Shown: in pieces, positions 38,101-47,956 of the stretch
Layout: each line of letters opens with the position of its first letter
How positions within the stretch are numbered: the stretch's first letter is position 1
Source of the DNA: JACPDH01 sp041671505
GTDB lineage: Bacteria > Acidobacteriota > Thermoanaerobaculia > Gp7-AA8
Assembly: GCA_041671505.1 (NCBI GenBank)
Contig: JBAZBK010000002.1
Location: forward strand, 186,001-250,000
Reading direction: 5' to 3'
DNA length: 64,000 nt
The notes under the pieces: generated by a model
The model's input: only the letters and a program-made list of their open reading frames with translations
What the model was told of the DNA's origin: nothing
Database searches by the model: none
Program-made: the position numbers and the translations under genes

Positions 38101-39276
38101 ATGAAGCACTGCAAGCCCTCCCTCCCGTTCACCTCCCTGGTCGCCTTCGCCGCCGCCTTCGTCGTCACCGCTTGCAGCCGCACCGACGCCCGCCCGCCCA
38201 ACGCACCCGTCGAGGTCCGCACCGTCACCGTCAGCACCGAGAGGGTCGAGCTGACGAACGAGCTGCCGGGGAGGACCTCGGCCTCCGCCATCGCGGAAAT
38301 CCGCCCGCAGGTCAACGGCCTCGTCCTCTCCCGCAACTTCACGGAAGGAAGCGAGGTCCGCGAAGGAAGCACTCTCTATCAGATCGATCCGGCGCCTTAT
38401 CGCGCCGCCTGGGCGCAGGCGGCAGCCGCCGTGGCGACCGCCGAAGCGAACGTCCCGGCGCTGCGCTCGCGTGCGAGCCGGCTTGCGGAGTTGGCGCTGA
38501 TCGACGCCGCGAGCAAGCAGGACGCGGACGATGCGAACGCTGCGTTGCTTCGCGGCGAGGCCTCGGTCGCAGCCGCGAACGCCGCGCTCGAGAGCGCGCA
38601 GATCAACCTCGCGTACACACCGCTGCGCGCGCCGATCTCGGGCCGCGTCGGCCGATCCAACGTGACCATCGGCGCGATGGTCACGGCCTATCAGCCGATG
38701 CCGCTCGCCGTGATCCAGAAGCTCGATCCGATCTACGTCGACGTCACCCAGTCGTCGTCTGATCTGCTCAAGCTGCGCCGCGCTCTCGAGAGCGGCGCCG
38801 TCAAGGCGGATGCGGGAAGAACGGCGCGCGTGAAGATTCTCCTCGAGGACGGCACTTCCTACCCGCTCGAGGGGACCTTCCAGTTCCGCGACGTAACGGT
38901 CGATCCGACGACCGGATCGGTGATGCTACGCATGGTCTTCCCCAATCCGCGCAACGAGCTGCTCCCCGGCATGTTCGTGCGCGCCTTCATCACCGAAGGA
39001 ATCGAAGACGCCTCGATTCTCGTCCCGCAGCAGGGCGTCACGCGCAACCCCAGAGGCCAGGCGGTCGCCTGGATCGTGGGCTCCGGCGACAAGGCAGAAC
39101 AGCGCGTGCTCACCGTCGGGCGCGCGATCGGCGACAAGTGGGTCGTCGTCGACGGCCTCGCTGCCGGCGACCGCGTGATCGTCGAGGGTCTCCAGCGTTT
39201 GCGTCCCGGCGTGGTCGTTCACGCAGCCGAGTTCGTCACTCCCGCAAAGCCGCAACGCGCCGAAGGCGCGAGGTAG
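38101..39276 (+). CDS. RND efflux periplasmic membrane-fusion lipoprotein, AcrA-like
   Basis: 391 residues. Bridges pump and outer-membrane channel. Lipobox VVTACS gives a lipid-anchored periplasmic protein. Barrel-sandwich halves (IAEIRPQVNGLVLSRNFTEG and LRAPISGRVGRSNVTIGAMV) flank a coiled-coil hairpin (about 100-170); the beta-barrel with TFQFRDVTVDPTTGSVMLRM follows. The ATG at 38101 follows AAGGAG. First gene of an operon with the pump (9 bases downstream) and channel. Confidence 0.93.
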   Translation: MKHCKPSLPFTSLVAFAAAFVVTACSRTDARPPNAPVEVRTVTVSTERVELTNELPGRTSASAIAEIRPQVNGLVLSRNFTEGSEVREGSTLYQIDPAPYRAAWAQAAAAVATAEANVPALRSRASRLAELALIDAASKQDADDANAALLRGEASVAAANAALESAQINLAYTPLRAPISGRVGRSNVTIGAMVTAYQPMPLAVIQKLDPIYVDVTQSSSDLLKLRRALESGAVKADAGRTARVKILLEDGTSYPLEGTFQFRDVTVDPTTGSVMLRMVFPNPRNELLPGMFVRAFITEGIEDASILVPQQGVTRNPRGQAVAWIVGSGDKAEQRVLTVGRAIGDKWVVVDGLAAGDRVIVEGLQRLRPGVVVHAAEFVTPAKPQRAEGAR

Positions 39277-39285
39277 GAGCAAGCC

Positions 39286-42200
39286 ATGGCCAGATTCTTT
39301 CTCGACAGGCCGGTCTTCGCCTGGGTCATCGCGATCGCGATGATGCTCGCCGGGGCCCTCGCGATTTACAAACTCCCGATCTCGCAGTACCCGCCGATCG
39401 CGCCGCCGTCGATCTCGATCACGGCCCTCTACCCGGGCGCCTCGGCCGAGACGGTCCAGGACTCCGTCATCCAGATGATCGAGACCAAGATGACCGGCCT
39501 CGACACGATGATCTACATGTACTCGACCGCCGACTCGTCGGGTTCGGCGCAGATCACGCTGACGTTCGCGCCGGGCACAGACCCCGACCTCGCCTGGTCG
39601 AAGGTGCAGAACAAGCTGCAGCTCGCGCTCCCCTCGCTCCCCGAGGTCGTCCAGGCGCGCGGCGTGACGGTCAGCAAGTCGACGCGCAACTACCTCCTCC
39701 TCGTCGGCCTCGTCAGCGAGGATGGAAGCCTCGACCAGGCCGATCTCAGCGACTACATCAAGGCGCAGGTCGAGTCGGTCATCGGCCGCGTCCCGGGAGT
39801 CGGCGAGGTCGAGACCTTCGGCGCGAGCTACTCGATGCGGATCTGGCTCGACCTCGACAAGCTGACGAAGTACGGGATGACCTCCGACGACGTCGTCGCC
39901 GGCGTGCGCACCTACAACGTCGAGGTATCGGCCGGTCAGTTGGGCGGCGCGCCCGCGGTGCCCGGCCAGCGCCTCAACGCCTCGATCCTCGTGCAGTCGC
40001 TGCTCGAGACCCCCGAGGAATTCGGCAACGTTCCGCTCCGCACGAACCCCGACGGCTCGGTCGTGCGCATCAGGGACGTCGCGCGCGTGGAGCTCGGCTC
40101 CGAGATTCCGGACATGGTGATCCACTACAACGGCAAGCCCGCCGCCATCTTCGCGATCAGGCAGGAGGCGGGAGCGAACGCCCTCGACACCGCCGACGCG
40201 GTGAAGGCGAAGATGAACGAGCTGTCGCGCTACTTCCCCGCCGGCGTGACGATGGTCTACCCGTACGACACCACGCCGTTCGTCCGCGTGGCGATCGGCG
40301 AGGTCGTGAAAACGCTCGTCGAGGCGATCTTCCTCGTCTTCCTCGTCATGTTCCTCTTCCTCGGGAACTTCCGCGCGACGATGATCCCGACGATCGCGGT
40401 CCCGGTCGTGATTCTCGGGACGTTCGGTGTCCTGGGGCTCTTCGGCTTCTCCATCAACATGCTGACGATGTTCGCGATGGTCCTCGCCATCGGCCTTCTC
40501 GTCGACGACGCGATCGTCGTCGTCGAGAACGTCGAGAGGATCATGACCGAGGAGGGGCTGCCGCCGCTCGAGGCGACGCGCAAGTCGATGGACCAGATCA
40601 CGAGCGCGCTGATCGGCATCGGGCTCGTGCTCTCCGCGGTCTTCGGCCCGATGATGTTCTTCCCCGGCTCTACCGGCGTCATCTACCGGCAGTTCTCCGT
40701 GACGCTGATCGCGTCGATGCTGTTGTCGGTCGTCGTCGCCCTCGTGCTGACCCCGGTGCTCTGCGCGGCGCTCCTGCGACCGGTGCCGAAGGGGCACGAG
40801 GCGGCCGAGACCGGCTTCAAGGCGATCCAGCCGTTCATGCTCTGGTTCGATCACTTCTTCTACAGGATGCGCGACCGTTACGTGCAGACGGTCGGTCGAG
40901 TGCTCGGGCGACGGCTCCGGTTCCTTGCGGTGTTCGCCGTCATCGTCGTGGCGATGGTGGTCCTGTACCAGCGGATGCCGACCGGCTACCTGCCCGACGA
41001 AGACCAGGGGCTGTTGCTCGCGATGGTTCAGCTCCCCGTCGGCTCCACCCTGGAGCAGACGAACGCGGTGCTCGACGACGTCCGCAACCATTTCCTCGTC
41101 GACCAGAAGGACGCCGTGATCTCGGCCGCGACGATCGCGGGCATGGGCTTCGCGGGGCGCGGGCAGAACCAGGGGCTCGTCTTCATTCACCTCAAGGACT
41201 GGGACGAGCGTCAGAAGCCGGGGCTCGGCGCGAAAGACGTGGCGGGCAAGGCGATGCAGGCGTTAGGCGGACACCGGGCGGCGATCATCTTCGCCTTCCC
41301 TCCCCCGCCCGTCACGGAGCTCGGCACCGCGACCGGCTTCGACTTCATGCTCCAGGACCGCGGGGGCCTTGGCCACGAGAAATTGAGCGAGGCGCGCGAC
41401 CAGCTGCTCGACATGGCGTCGAAAGACCCGCGCCTCGCACGCGTCCGCCAGAACGGGATGGCCGACGTGCCGCAGTACAAGGTCGACATCGACTGGGAGA
41501 AGGCGGGCGCCCTCGGTGTCCCGCTCGCCGCCGCGCAGCGTTATCTTTCGGCGGCCTTCGGCAGCAGTTACATCGGGAACTTCGTGCAGGAGGGGCGCGT
41601 CAAGAGCGTCTACGCGCAGGCCGACGCCCCGTTCCGCATGTCTCCCGAAGACCTCGGCCGCCTCCGCGTGCGGAACGACCGCGGCGAAGAAGTCCCGCTC
41701 TCAGCGATCGCGACCGGCCGCTGGGTCTACGGCGCGCCGCGTCTCGAACGCTTCAACAGTTTCCCCTCGGTGAACATCCAGGGCGAGGCGGCGCCGGGGC
41801 ACAGCACCGGCGAAGCGATGAAGGCGATGGAAGAGATGGTCGCGAAACTGCCATCGGGAGTCGGCTCCGAGTGGACCGGCCTCTCGTACCAGCAGCGGAT
41901 GTCGGAGTCGCAGGCGGGACTCCTCTACGCCTTCTCGATCCTCGTCATCTTTCTCGTCCTCGCGGCGCTCTACGAGAGCTGGGTCGTTCCGATCTCGATC
42001 GTGCTGGCGCTGCCTCTCGGCGTGATCGGAACCGTCATCGCGTCTTCGTCGGTCGGAATGGCCAACGACGTCTACTTCCAGATCGCGCTGCTCACCGTGT
42101 TAGGTCTGACGACGAAGAACGCGATCCTGATCGTCCAGTTCGCGATGCAGCAGATGGAAAAAGGAATGGGGCTCGTCGAGGCGACACTCGAGGGGGCGAA

Positions 42201-42459
42201 ACTGCGCCTCCGTCCGATCGTCATGACGTCGCTCGCCTTCGGCTTCGGCGTCCTTCCGCTCGCGCTTGCGACCGGGGCGGGAGGCGGCGCCCAGCGCGCG
42301 ATCGGCACCGGAGTCCTCGGCGGGATGATCTCGGCGACCTTCCTAGCCGTGCTCTTCATCCCCCTTTTCTTCGTCATCGTCGTGCGGCTTTTCCACCGAA
42401 ATGACCGCGAGTACGCGCGCGAGATCGGTGCGCCGGCCGTTCCCGTGGAGGGCAACTGA
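39286..42459 (+). CDS. RND multidrug efflux pump, AcrB/MexB (HAE1) type
   Basis: 1,057-residue proton-driven inner-membrane trimer subunit that exports hydrophobic compounds. It begins MARFFLDRPVFAWVIAIAMM. Twelve membrane helices in two halves are implied. The proton-relay Asp-Asp is visible in helix 4 (AIGLLVDDAIVVVENVER), and the helix 10 Lys region is LTVLGLTTKNAILIVQFA; porter-domain segments (VQNKLQLALPSLPEVVQARG) match HAE1 pumps. Length is normal. Both TTA codons I found lie in TTAGG contexts. Confidence 0.95.
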   Translation: MARFFLDRPVFAWVIAIAMMLAGALAIYKLPISQYPPIAPPSISITALYPGASAETVQDSVIQMIETKMTGLDTMIYMYSTADSSGSAQITLTFAPGTDPDLAWSKVQNKLQLALPSLPEVVQARGVTVSKSTRNYLLLVGLVSEDGSLDQADLSDYIKAQVESVIGRVPGVGEVETFGASYSMRIWLDLDKLTKYGMTSDDVVAGVRTYNVEVSAGQLGGAPAVPGQRLNASILVQSLLETPEEFGNVPLRTNPDGSVVRIRDVARVELGSEIPDMVIHYNGKPAAIFAIRQEAGANALDTADAVKAKMNELSRYFPAGVTMVYPYDTTPFVRVAIGEVVKTLVEAIFLVFLVMFLFLGNFRATMIPTIAVPVVILGTFGVLGLFGFSINMLTMFAMVLAIGLLVDDAIVVVENVERIMTEEGLPPLEATRKSMDQITSALIGIGLVLSAVFGPMMFFPGSTGVIYRQFSVTLIASMLLSVVVALVLTPVLCAALLRPVPKGHEAAETGFKAIQPFMLWFDHFFYRMRDRYVQTVGRVLGRRLRFLAVFAVIVVAMVVLYQRMPTGYLPDEDQGLLLAMVQLPVGSTLEQTNAVLDDVRNHFLVDQKDAVISAATIAGMGFAGRGQNQGLVFIHLKDWDERQKPGLGAKDVAGKAMQALGGHRAAIIFAFPPPPVTELGTATGFDFMLQDRGGLGHEKLSEARDQLLDMASKDPRLARVRQNGMADVPQYKVDIDWEKAGALGVPLAAAQRYLSAAFGSSYIGNFVQEGRVKSVYAQADAPFRMSPEDLGRLRVRNDRGEEVPLSAIATGRWVYGAPRLERFNSFPSVNIQGEAAPGHSTGEAMKAMEEMVAKLPSGVGSEWTGLSYQQRMSESQAGLLYAFSILVIFLVLAALYESWVVPISIVLALPLGVIGTVIASSSVGMANDVYFQIALLTVLGLTTKNAILIVQFAMQQMEKGMGLVEATLEGAKLRLRPIVMTSLAFGFGVLPLALATGAGGGAQRAIGTGVLGGMISATFLAVLFIPLFFVIVVRLFHRNDREYAREIGAPAVPVEGN

Positions 42460-42460
42460 C

Positions 42461-43855
42461 ATGAAACACACCTGGATCACACTCGCTGGCGCAGCCATCG
42501 CGCTTACCGGCTGCACCCTCATGCCGAAGTACGAGCGGCCTTCGATGCCGGTCGCGGACGCCTTCCCGGCAGCGACGAAGGTCGAGACCCCGGCCGAGCC
42601 CTCCGCCACCGATACCGACTGGACGGAATTCTTCACCGACGAGAAGGTGAAGTCCGTCATCACACTCGCGCTCCAGAACAATCGCGACCTCCGGGTCGCG
42701 ACACTGAACGTGGAAAAGGTTGCCGCGTACTACAGAATTCAGCGGTCCGAGCTCTATCCCTCCGTCGGCGTCGGCGCATTCGGCGAGAAGTACCGCATCC
42801 CCGAGAAGCGCACCGAATCGGGCAGGGCGGAGTACTCGGAAACGTACTCGGTCAATATCGGCACCACTGCGTGGGAGCTCGACTTCTTCGGCCGCATCCG
42901 GAGCCTGAACTCCGCGGCGCTCGCGCGCTATCAGGCGACGGAGGAAGCAGGGCGCGCCGCGCAGCTCACGATCGTCGCGGCCGTGGCCGGAAGCTACCTG
43001 CAGCTCGCCGCCGACGAGGAAAATCTCACGCTCGCGCGGGCGACGCTCGACGCGCAGCTCCGGTCGGCCGATCTGATCCGAAAGAGTCACGACGCCGGCA
43101 TCTCCACCGGTCTCGACCTTCACCAGGCACAGGCTCAGGCGGAGGCGTCGCGGGCGAACGTCGCGCGGTTCTCGGGCGCGGTCGCAGTCGATCGCAACAT
43201 GCTCGACCTCGTCGTCGGCACCCCGGTGCCGGCGGAGCTTCTGCCGGACGCACTCGATACGGTCGGCGCAATGAGGGAGGTCACCGCGGGGCTTCCCTCC
43301 GACGTGCTGCTCAACCGCCCCGACATCCTCGCGACGGAACAGCAGCTCGTCGCCGCGAACGCGAACATCGGCGCGGCGCGCGCGGCGTTCTTCCCGCGCA
43401 TCACGCTCACCGCGAGCACGGGGACGATGGACTCGTCGCTGTCGGGCCTCTTCGACTCGGGAACGCGAACCTGGAGCTTCGTCCCGCAGATCGTAGCTCC
43501 GCTCTTCGCCAGCGGCTCGCTTCGCTCGAACCTGAAGGCGTCGCAGCTCGACCGCGACATCGCCGTCGCGGAATACGAGAAGGCGATCCAGGTCGCGTTC
43601 TCCGAGGTCAACAACGCCCTCGCGCTCCGAGCTACGTTCACCGAGCAGGAGGATGCACAGCGCGCACTCGTCGAGGAGCTCGTCACCGCGCAGCGACTCG
43701 CCGAAGCCCGCTACAGGGCGGGGCTCGACGGCTACCTCGGCGTGCTCGTCGCCGAGCGCGCGGCCTACGACGCGCGGCGCACGCTCGTCGGCGTGAAGCT
43801 CGCGCGCCAGGCGAACCGCGTCGAGCTCTATAAAGTCCTCGGGGGCGGCGTGTGA
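42461..43855 (+). CDS. Outer-membrane efflux channel lipoprotein, OprM/NodT type
   Basis: 464 residues, TolC-like trimeric channel. Lipobox ALTGCT; two repeated coiled-coil halves with the family words WWxFFxD-like TDWTEFFTDEKV, LQNNRDLRVATLNVEK, GTTAWELDFFGRIRSLNSAA, LLNRPDILATEQQLVAANAN and IGAARAAFFPRITLTAS. The ATG 2 bases after the pump stop codon is preceded by GGAGG. Completes the tripartite pump. Confidence 0.94.
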   Translation: MKHTWITLAGAAIALTGCTLMPKYERPSMPVADAFPAATKVETPAEPSATDTDWTEFFTDEKVKSVITLALQNNRDLRVATLNVEKVAAYYRIQRSELYPSVGVGAFGEKYRIPEKRTESGRAEYSETYSVNIGTTAWELDFFGRIRSLNSAALARYQATEEAGRAAQLTIVAAVAGSYLQLAADEENLTLARATLDAQLRSADLIRKSHDAGISTGLDLHQAQAQAEASRANVARFSGAVAVDRNMLDLVVGTPVPAELLPDALDTVGAMREVTAGLPSDVLLNRPDILATEQQLVAANANIGAARAAFFPRITLTASTGTMDSSLSGLFDSGTRTWSFVPQIVAPLFASGSLRSNLKASQLDRDIAVAEYEKAIQVAFSEVNNALALRATFTEQEDAQRALVEELVTAQRLAEARYRAGLDGYLGVLVAERAAYDARRTLVGVKLARQANRVELYKVLGGGV

Positions 43856-44958
43856 GCCTGAAGGTCGGTACAGCGCGCGTCAGCGCGTGGCCGGTCGGCA
43901 TCGTGCTCCTGCTCGCGGGGTGGCCGGCATTGCCGGCCGCCTCGCAGACGCCACCCGCCGACAATGCCTCGGGCGCGTCGCGGTTGTTCCGGTTCGAGTT
44001 CGACAACGACACCGCGCTGGGCTCCGACGATGCCTTCTCCGCCGGGTGGAGCCTCCAGCTTCACACGGGGCTCGACGACCGCTGGCAGGGGCCGGTCGGG
44101 CGGCAGATCGGCCGATTTCCGGGACTCGGAGACGACGGCGAGGGAGGTCGCGTCGTCCGGGTCTCGTTAGGCATAAGCCAGCTGATGTTTACACCGGAGG
44201 ACCTCACGATCGCGGAGCTGCAGCCCGACGACGTCCCTTACGCGGGCATTCTGGGAGCTCACGTTTCCTGGTCCGCGTACGACAACGACCAGCTCTCCGC
44301 CCTCCAGCTCTACGCCGGCTGCATGGGACCCTGTTCGCAGGCCGAAGAGATCCAGGGCCTCGTCCACGAGGACCTCGGGTACGGAACGCCCGCCAAAGGG
44401 TGGAGGAACCAGCTCGACACGAAGTGGCTCGGCAATCTCAACTACGCGTGGCGCCGTAAGGTCGTCTCCGCGAAGCAGGAAGACTATGCGCCCGGGCGCT
44501 GGGCGAGCGATCTCTCGGTCGGGGGACAGGTCGGCCTCGGCAACCTCGCGCAATTCGTCGACGGGCAGGTCGAGCTCCGGCTCGGCTGGGGACTGCCGAT
44601 GGGCTTTACGCACATTCCCGATCCAGCGGGACGCGGAATCGTCCTCGATCCCGTCTACGTCCCCGCTCACTCCCGTCACCGCACGAACAACGGATGGCGA
44701 GGCTATGCGTCGATCGTCGTGCGTGCGGCCTGGATCGACGAGATGGTCGTTACATCGGGTGGACGCACAGAGAACGGAGCCTACCACCCCGGATTCGATA
44801 CGAACGCCAGCGAGCCTGAGCTTCTGCTGGGTATACACGGCGGTAATCCCACGTACGCCGTGCATGTCACGTACTACCGCTACCTCGGCCAGCGAGAAAG
44901 GGGCGGTCCCGGCAGCGCGAGCGACTGGATCAACGTCTCTTTCGAGCGGAGGTTTTGA
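43852..44958 (+). CDS. LpxR-like outer-membrane lipid A 3'-O-deacylase (DUF2219)
   Basis: 368 residues; predicted 12-stranded outer-membrane barrel that removes acyl chains from lipid A. Signal peptide about 1-31. The N-terminal FRFEFDNDTALGSDDAFSAG matches the LpxR active-site Asn-Asp region followed by the TNG-like segment; DDVPYAGILGAHVSWSAYDN matches the DRPYAG motif. It ends in an aromatic residue (SFERRF), typical of outer-membrane proteins. It starts with a GTG overlapping the channel gene stop codon (GTGA), so it belongs to the efflux operon, an unusual partnership. Enzyme activity is inferred from family only. Confidence 0.82.
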   Translation: MSLKVGTARVSAWPVGIVLLLAGWPALPAASQTPPADNASGASRLFRFEFDNDTALGSDDAFSAGWSLQLHTGLDDRWQGPVGRQIGRFPGLGDDGEGGRVVRVSLGISQLMFTPEDLTIAELQPDDVPYAGILGAHVSWSAYDNDQLSALQLYAGCMGPCSQAEEIQGLVHEDLGYGTPAKGWRNQLDTKWLGNLNYAWRRKVVSAKQEDYAPGRWASDLSVGGQVGLGNLAQFVDGQVELRLGWGLPMGFTHIPDPAGRGIVLDPVYVPAHSRHRTNNGWRGYASIVVRAAWIDEMVVTSGGRTENGAYHPGFDTNASEPELLLGIHGGNPTYAVHVTYYRYLGQRERGGPGSASDWINVSFERRF

Positions 44959-45047
44959 GCATCTGCATACGACGCGCGAAGGCACGAGTCGAGCTTCCGT
45001 GCGAGCTGAGCAACAACGACGTCACCCGCATCCATGAGGAGGAATCG

Positions 45048-45620
45048 ATGTTCGAGCAACTTCAGGAAAAGCCGATCAACCGCAAGCTGCGCAATCGATG
45101 GTGGCCGGCTTCCCTTCGGGCCGCGGTCACGCTGCTGCTAGCGCTCGCCGCACCCTTCGAACCGGTATCCGCTCTTCCGGCACTCGTGATCCTCTGGGGT
45201 TTCTACGCATTCATCGACGGCGCGGTGTCTCTCGTGGTCGGGGCGCTGACAGGATTGCGATCGATGCTGCTGGTCGGCGTCGTCGGGGTCGCCGCAGGAA
45301 TCTTCACGCTTCAGCAGCCCAGCATGGCGGTAGCTGCTTTCCTCGTCGTCGTCGCCGCGTGGGCCATCGTTCGCGGCCTGTCTGACCTCGCTGCGTCAAT
45401 CGCATTTCGCAAGGAGCTGCCCGACGAGGGTTCATTGCTGCTGGGCGGCATCGTGTCGGTCGGGTTCGGCGCGTTGGCGCTCGGTTTCCCCGCCGCAAGT
45501 GCGCAATCGATCTTCTGGGTGATCGGCGTCTACGGCTTCGTCGAAGGAATGCTGCTCGTGTGGCTCGCGACTCGGCTCTACGGAGCCGATCATGGAGCGG
45601 AGCTGGCCGGGCCGAACTGA
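45048..45620 (+). CDS. HdeD/DUF308 family membrane protein
   Basis: 190 residues with about six hydrophobic helices in paired repeats (ALVILWGFYAFIDGAVSLVV; SIFWVIGVYGFVEGMLLVWL). Related to the acid-stress membrane protein HdeD; function uncertain. The ATG at 45048 has a strong GAGGAGG 6 bases upstream; an open frame back to 44955 overlaps the previous gene and lacks a site. It follows the LpxR-like gene by 89 bases and may belong to the same transcript. Confidence 0.82.
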   Translation: MFEQLQEKPINRKLRNRWWPASLRAAVTLLLALAAPFEPVSALPALVILWGFYAFIDGAVSLVVGALTGLRSMLLVGVVGVAAGIFTLQQPSMAVAAFLVVVAAWAIVRGLSDLAASIAFRKELPDEGSLLLGGIVSVGFGALALGFPAASAQSIFWVIGVYGFVEGMLLVWLATRLYGADHGAELAGPN

Positions 45621-45738
45621 CCGGTCCGGGCGGCCGAGCGCGCGACGCCGACGATTCCTTCCGCCAGTTGGCTGTCCGCAGCGCTCTCCGTTTCTGGCAT
45701 CATGGCGCCTGCCTGCGAGAGCACGAACGGGCATCCGC

Positions 45739-47787
45739 ATGGAGCAATCAACGGTTCAATCGCTGATCACTGCCGACCTCACGGGCCGCGGCGTCACCGC
45801 GCGCCGCGCCGAGGACTTCGCGGAGCGCTTCGCGCGATTCGCCTGCGGCTCGGGGCTCGCGGAGACGAACGACGCGTTCGTGTCGATGGCCGACTGGGGA
45901 CGGATGATTGACGAGGACGGCGAGCGGTCCGTCAACGAACGATTCCTCTCGATGCTCGAGCAGAACGACGAGCTGCGAGGCGCGTTCGTCGACGCAATCG
46001 CCCGCATCGCGAGCGACGCGGGCGCGACGGAGATGTTCGGCGATGCCGGGATCCCGAGCGACCGGAGCTTTCTTGTCGAGGCGCTCGACCGGCTCATGCG
46101 CCATGTGCTTCCCGAGCCGCGCGACGACCACAACCTCGCATGGCTCCTCACCCGGATCATCCGGTCGAGGCGCAGCGTCGCGTCGTTCGCCACCATTTCT
46201 CCGGAAGACTTCCTCCGCCTCGTACGAATCCTGATGCCGGACGACCGCCCGAACATGTGGTCGCGCGTGCGCCACTCGTTCGCCGACGGCATGCGGCTGC
46301 TCGCGGCGCGCATCACGGCCCAGGGGCTCGACGCTCCTCTGCGGCGCAGAAGCCACCAGGTGAACGTCTCCACCTCTCCGTTCTTCAAGCTCTCTCGTGC
46401 GGTGGACGACCTGCTGGCGGCGCGAGGCGCGAGCGACGACATGCGCTCGGCGCTCGCCACGTGGCGCAAGACGCTCACGCAGTGCCGAGGCGAGATGGCG
46501 CAGATCTTCCGCCGCCTCGAGACCGATGGCGTGAACGTCGAGATCGTCTACGGCCTCACCGTTCTGAAGATCTGCCTCGACCGTCTCGAGCAGATGGTCT
46601 CGATCCTCGAGTCGCCGACGATCGAGGACTTCGCCGGAAGGATTCACACGCTGCTCGTCGGGCTCGTCGAAGCGAGGCGTCACGACGACAGCATCAGCGA
46701 TCTCGTCGGCACGAACGTGCAGATGCTCCACCGCAGGAACGTCGAGCGGTCGGGCGAGACGGGCGAGCACTACATCGCATCGTCGAAGAAGGAGTACCGG
46801 CACATCTGGCTCGCAGCGGCGGGAGGCGGCTTCCTCACCGCCTTCACCGCGGCGATCAAGATGGTCGTCACCCACTCTCACCTTCCCCTCTTCGTCGAGG
46901 GGTTCCTCGCGTCGCTCAACTACGCCGGGTCATTCCTGCTCATGCAGGCCTTCGCGCTCATCCTGGCGACGAAACAGCCGGCGATGACCGCGGCAACGCT
47001 GGCGAAGATCATCCGCGAGGGTCAGGGGCACGAGCGAAGCGAGGAGATCGTCGACTTCCTCGCGCGGATCAGCCGGTCTCAGATCGCCGCGGCGATCTCG
47101 AACGTCTGCGTCGTCTTCTTCACCGCGTACGCATTCAACGCCGTCTGGCGACTCGCGCTCGGGCGCCCCTACCTCGACCACGACACGGCGCAGGAAGTCT
47201 TCGTCACGCTCAGCCCGACCAACAGCGGAACGATCTTCTATGCGGCTTTGACGGGCGTCCTGCTCTACCTCGGCAGCCTCGCCGGCGGATGGCTCGAGAA
47301 CTGGTCGATGTACCACAAGATCCCCCAGGCGATCCGCGAGGGAGAGGCCGGTAACCTGGTGGGACGCCAGCGCGCCAGGCAGGCGGCGGAGTTCTACACG
47401 AAGAACGTCTCCGGATGGGGGACGAACATCGCTCTCGGCTTTCTGCTCGGCATGACGCCTGCGATCGGCAAGTTCCTGGGGCTTCCGCTCGACGTCAGAC
47501 ACGTCACCCTGTCGACCGGAATGCTCGCGCTCGGCGCGGCGAGCCTGCACTTCGACCTCTTCAATTTCGCCTGGTTCATGCGCGCCGTCGGCGGTATCGG
47601 CACCATGTTCGTGCTGAACCTGAGCGTCGCCTTCACACTTTCGCTCCTGAGTGCGGGCCGCGCGTACGGACTCTCGGGACGCGAGCTCTTCGACATCGTC
47701 CGCACTCTCGGCAGTCATCTGCGCCGCTCGCTCCGCGATTTCATTCTCCCACCCGCCAACGAGCCTGACACCGTCGGCCATCACTGA
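45739..47787 (+). CDS. Gcr-like membrane protein (annotated in databases as site-specific recombinase)
   Basis: 682 residues. The soluble N-terminal half (about 1-345) is helical and charged. The C-terminal half has about seven membrane helices (FLTAFTAAIKMVVTH, FLASLNYAGSFLLMQAFALI, IFYAALTGVLLYLGSLAGGW, NIALGFLLGMTPAIGKFLGL). It matches the Neisseria Gcr family (PF10136), named a recombinase by early genetics, but no Ser, Tyr or DDE recombinase signature is visible and the membrane topology argues against that function. Confidence 0.75.
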   Translation: MEQSTVQSLITADLTGRGVTARRAEDFAERFARFACGSGLAETNDAFVSMADWGRMIDEDGERSVNERFLSMLEQNDELRGAFVDAIARIASDAGATEMFGDAGIPSDRSFLVEALDRLMRHVLPEPRDDHNLAWLLTRIIRSRRSVASFATISPEDFLRLVRILMPDDRPNMWSRVRHSFADGMRLLAARITAQGLDAPLRRRSHQVNVSTSPFFKLSRAVDDLLAARGASDDMRSALATWRKTLTQCRGEMAQIFRRLETDGVNVEIVYGLTVLKICLDRLEQMVSILESPTIEDFAGRIHTLLVGLVEARRHDDSISDLVGTNVQMLHRRNVERSGETGEHYIASSKKEYRHIWLAAAGGGFLTAFTAAIKMVVTHSHLPLFVEGFLASLNYAGSFLLMQAFALILATKQPAMTAATLAKIIREGQGHERSEEIVDFLARISRSQIAAAISNVCVVFFTAYAFNAVWRLALGRPYLDHDTAQEVFVTLSPTNSGTIFYAALTGVLLYLGSLAGGWLENWSMYHKIPQAIREGEAGNLVGRQRARQAAEFYTKNVSGWGTNIALGFLLGMTPAIGKFLGLPLDVRHVTLSTGMLALGAASLHFDLFNFAWFMRAVGGIGTMFVLNLSVAFTLSLLSAGRAYGLSGRELFDIVRTLGSHLRRSLRDFILPPANEPDTVGHH

Positions 47788-47956
47788 CGCCTGCTGCCGG
47801 GCGAGCTATCGAAAGTGGCGCTGACAGATCGCCCGCCGTGGGATCTAATCGACGGGAACGCATCAGCGTGAGGCGAGTTCACACCAGCTTGCCGCGTTCT
47901 CACCGAAGTTGGCACCGGGCAGTGTCGCGGAGTAGGATCTCGGAAAGCGTCCGCCA

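Noticed and set aside
38926..41190. 754-codon open frame on the minus strand
   Set aside because: Antisense to the efflux operon; His/Asp/Arg-rich shadow with no family features.
45739..47787. Site-specific recombinase function for the Gcr-like protein
   Set aside because: No Ser, Tyr or DDE catalytic signature; half of the protein is membrane helices. Kept as a membrane protein of unknown role.
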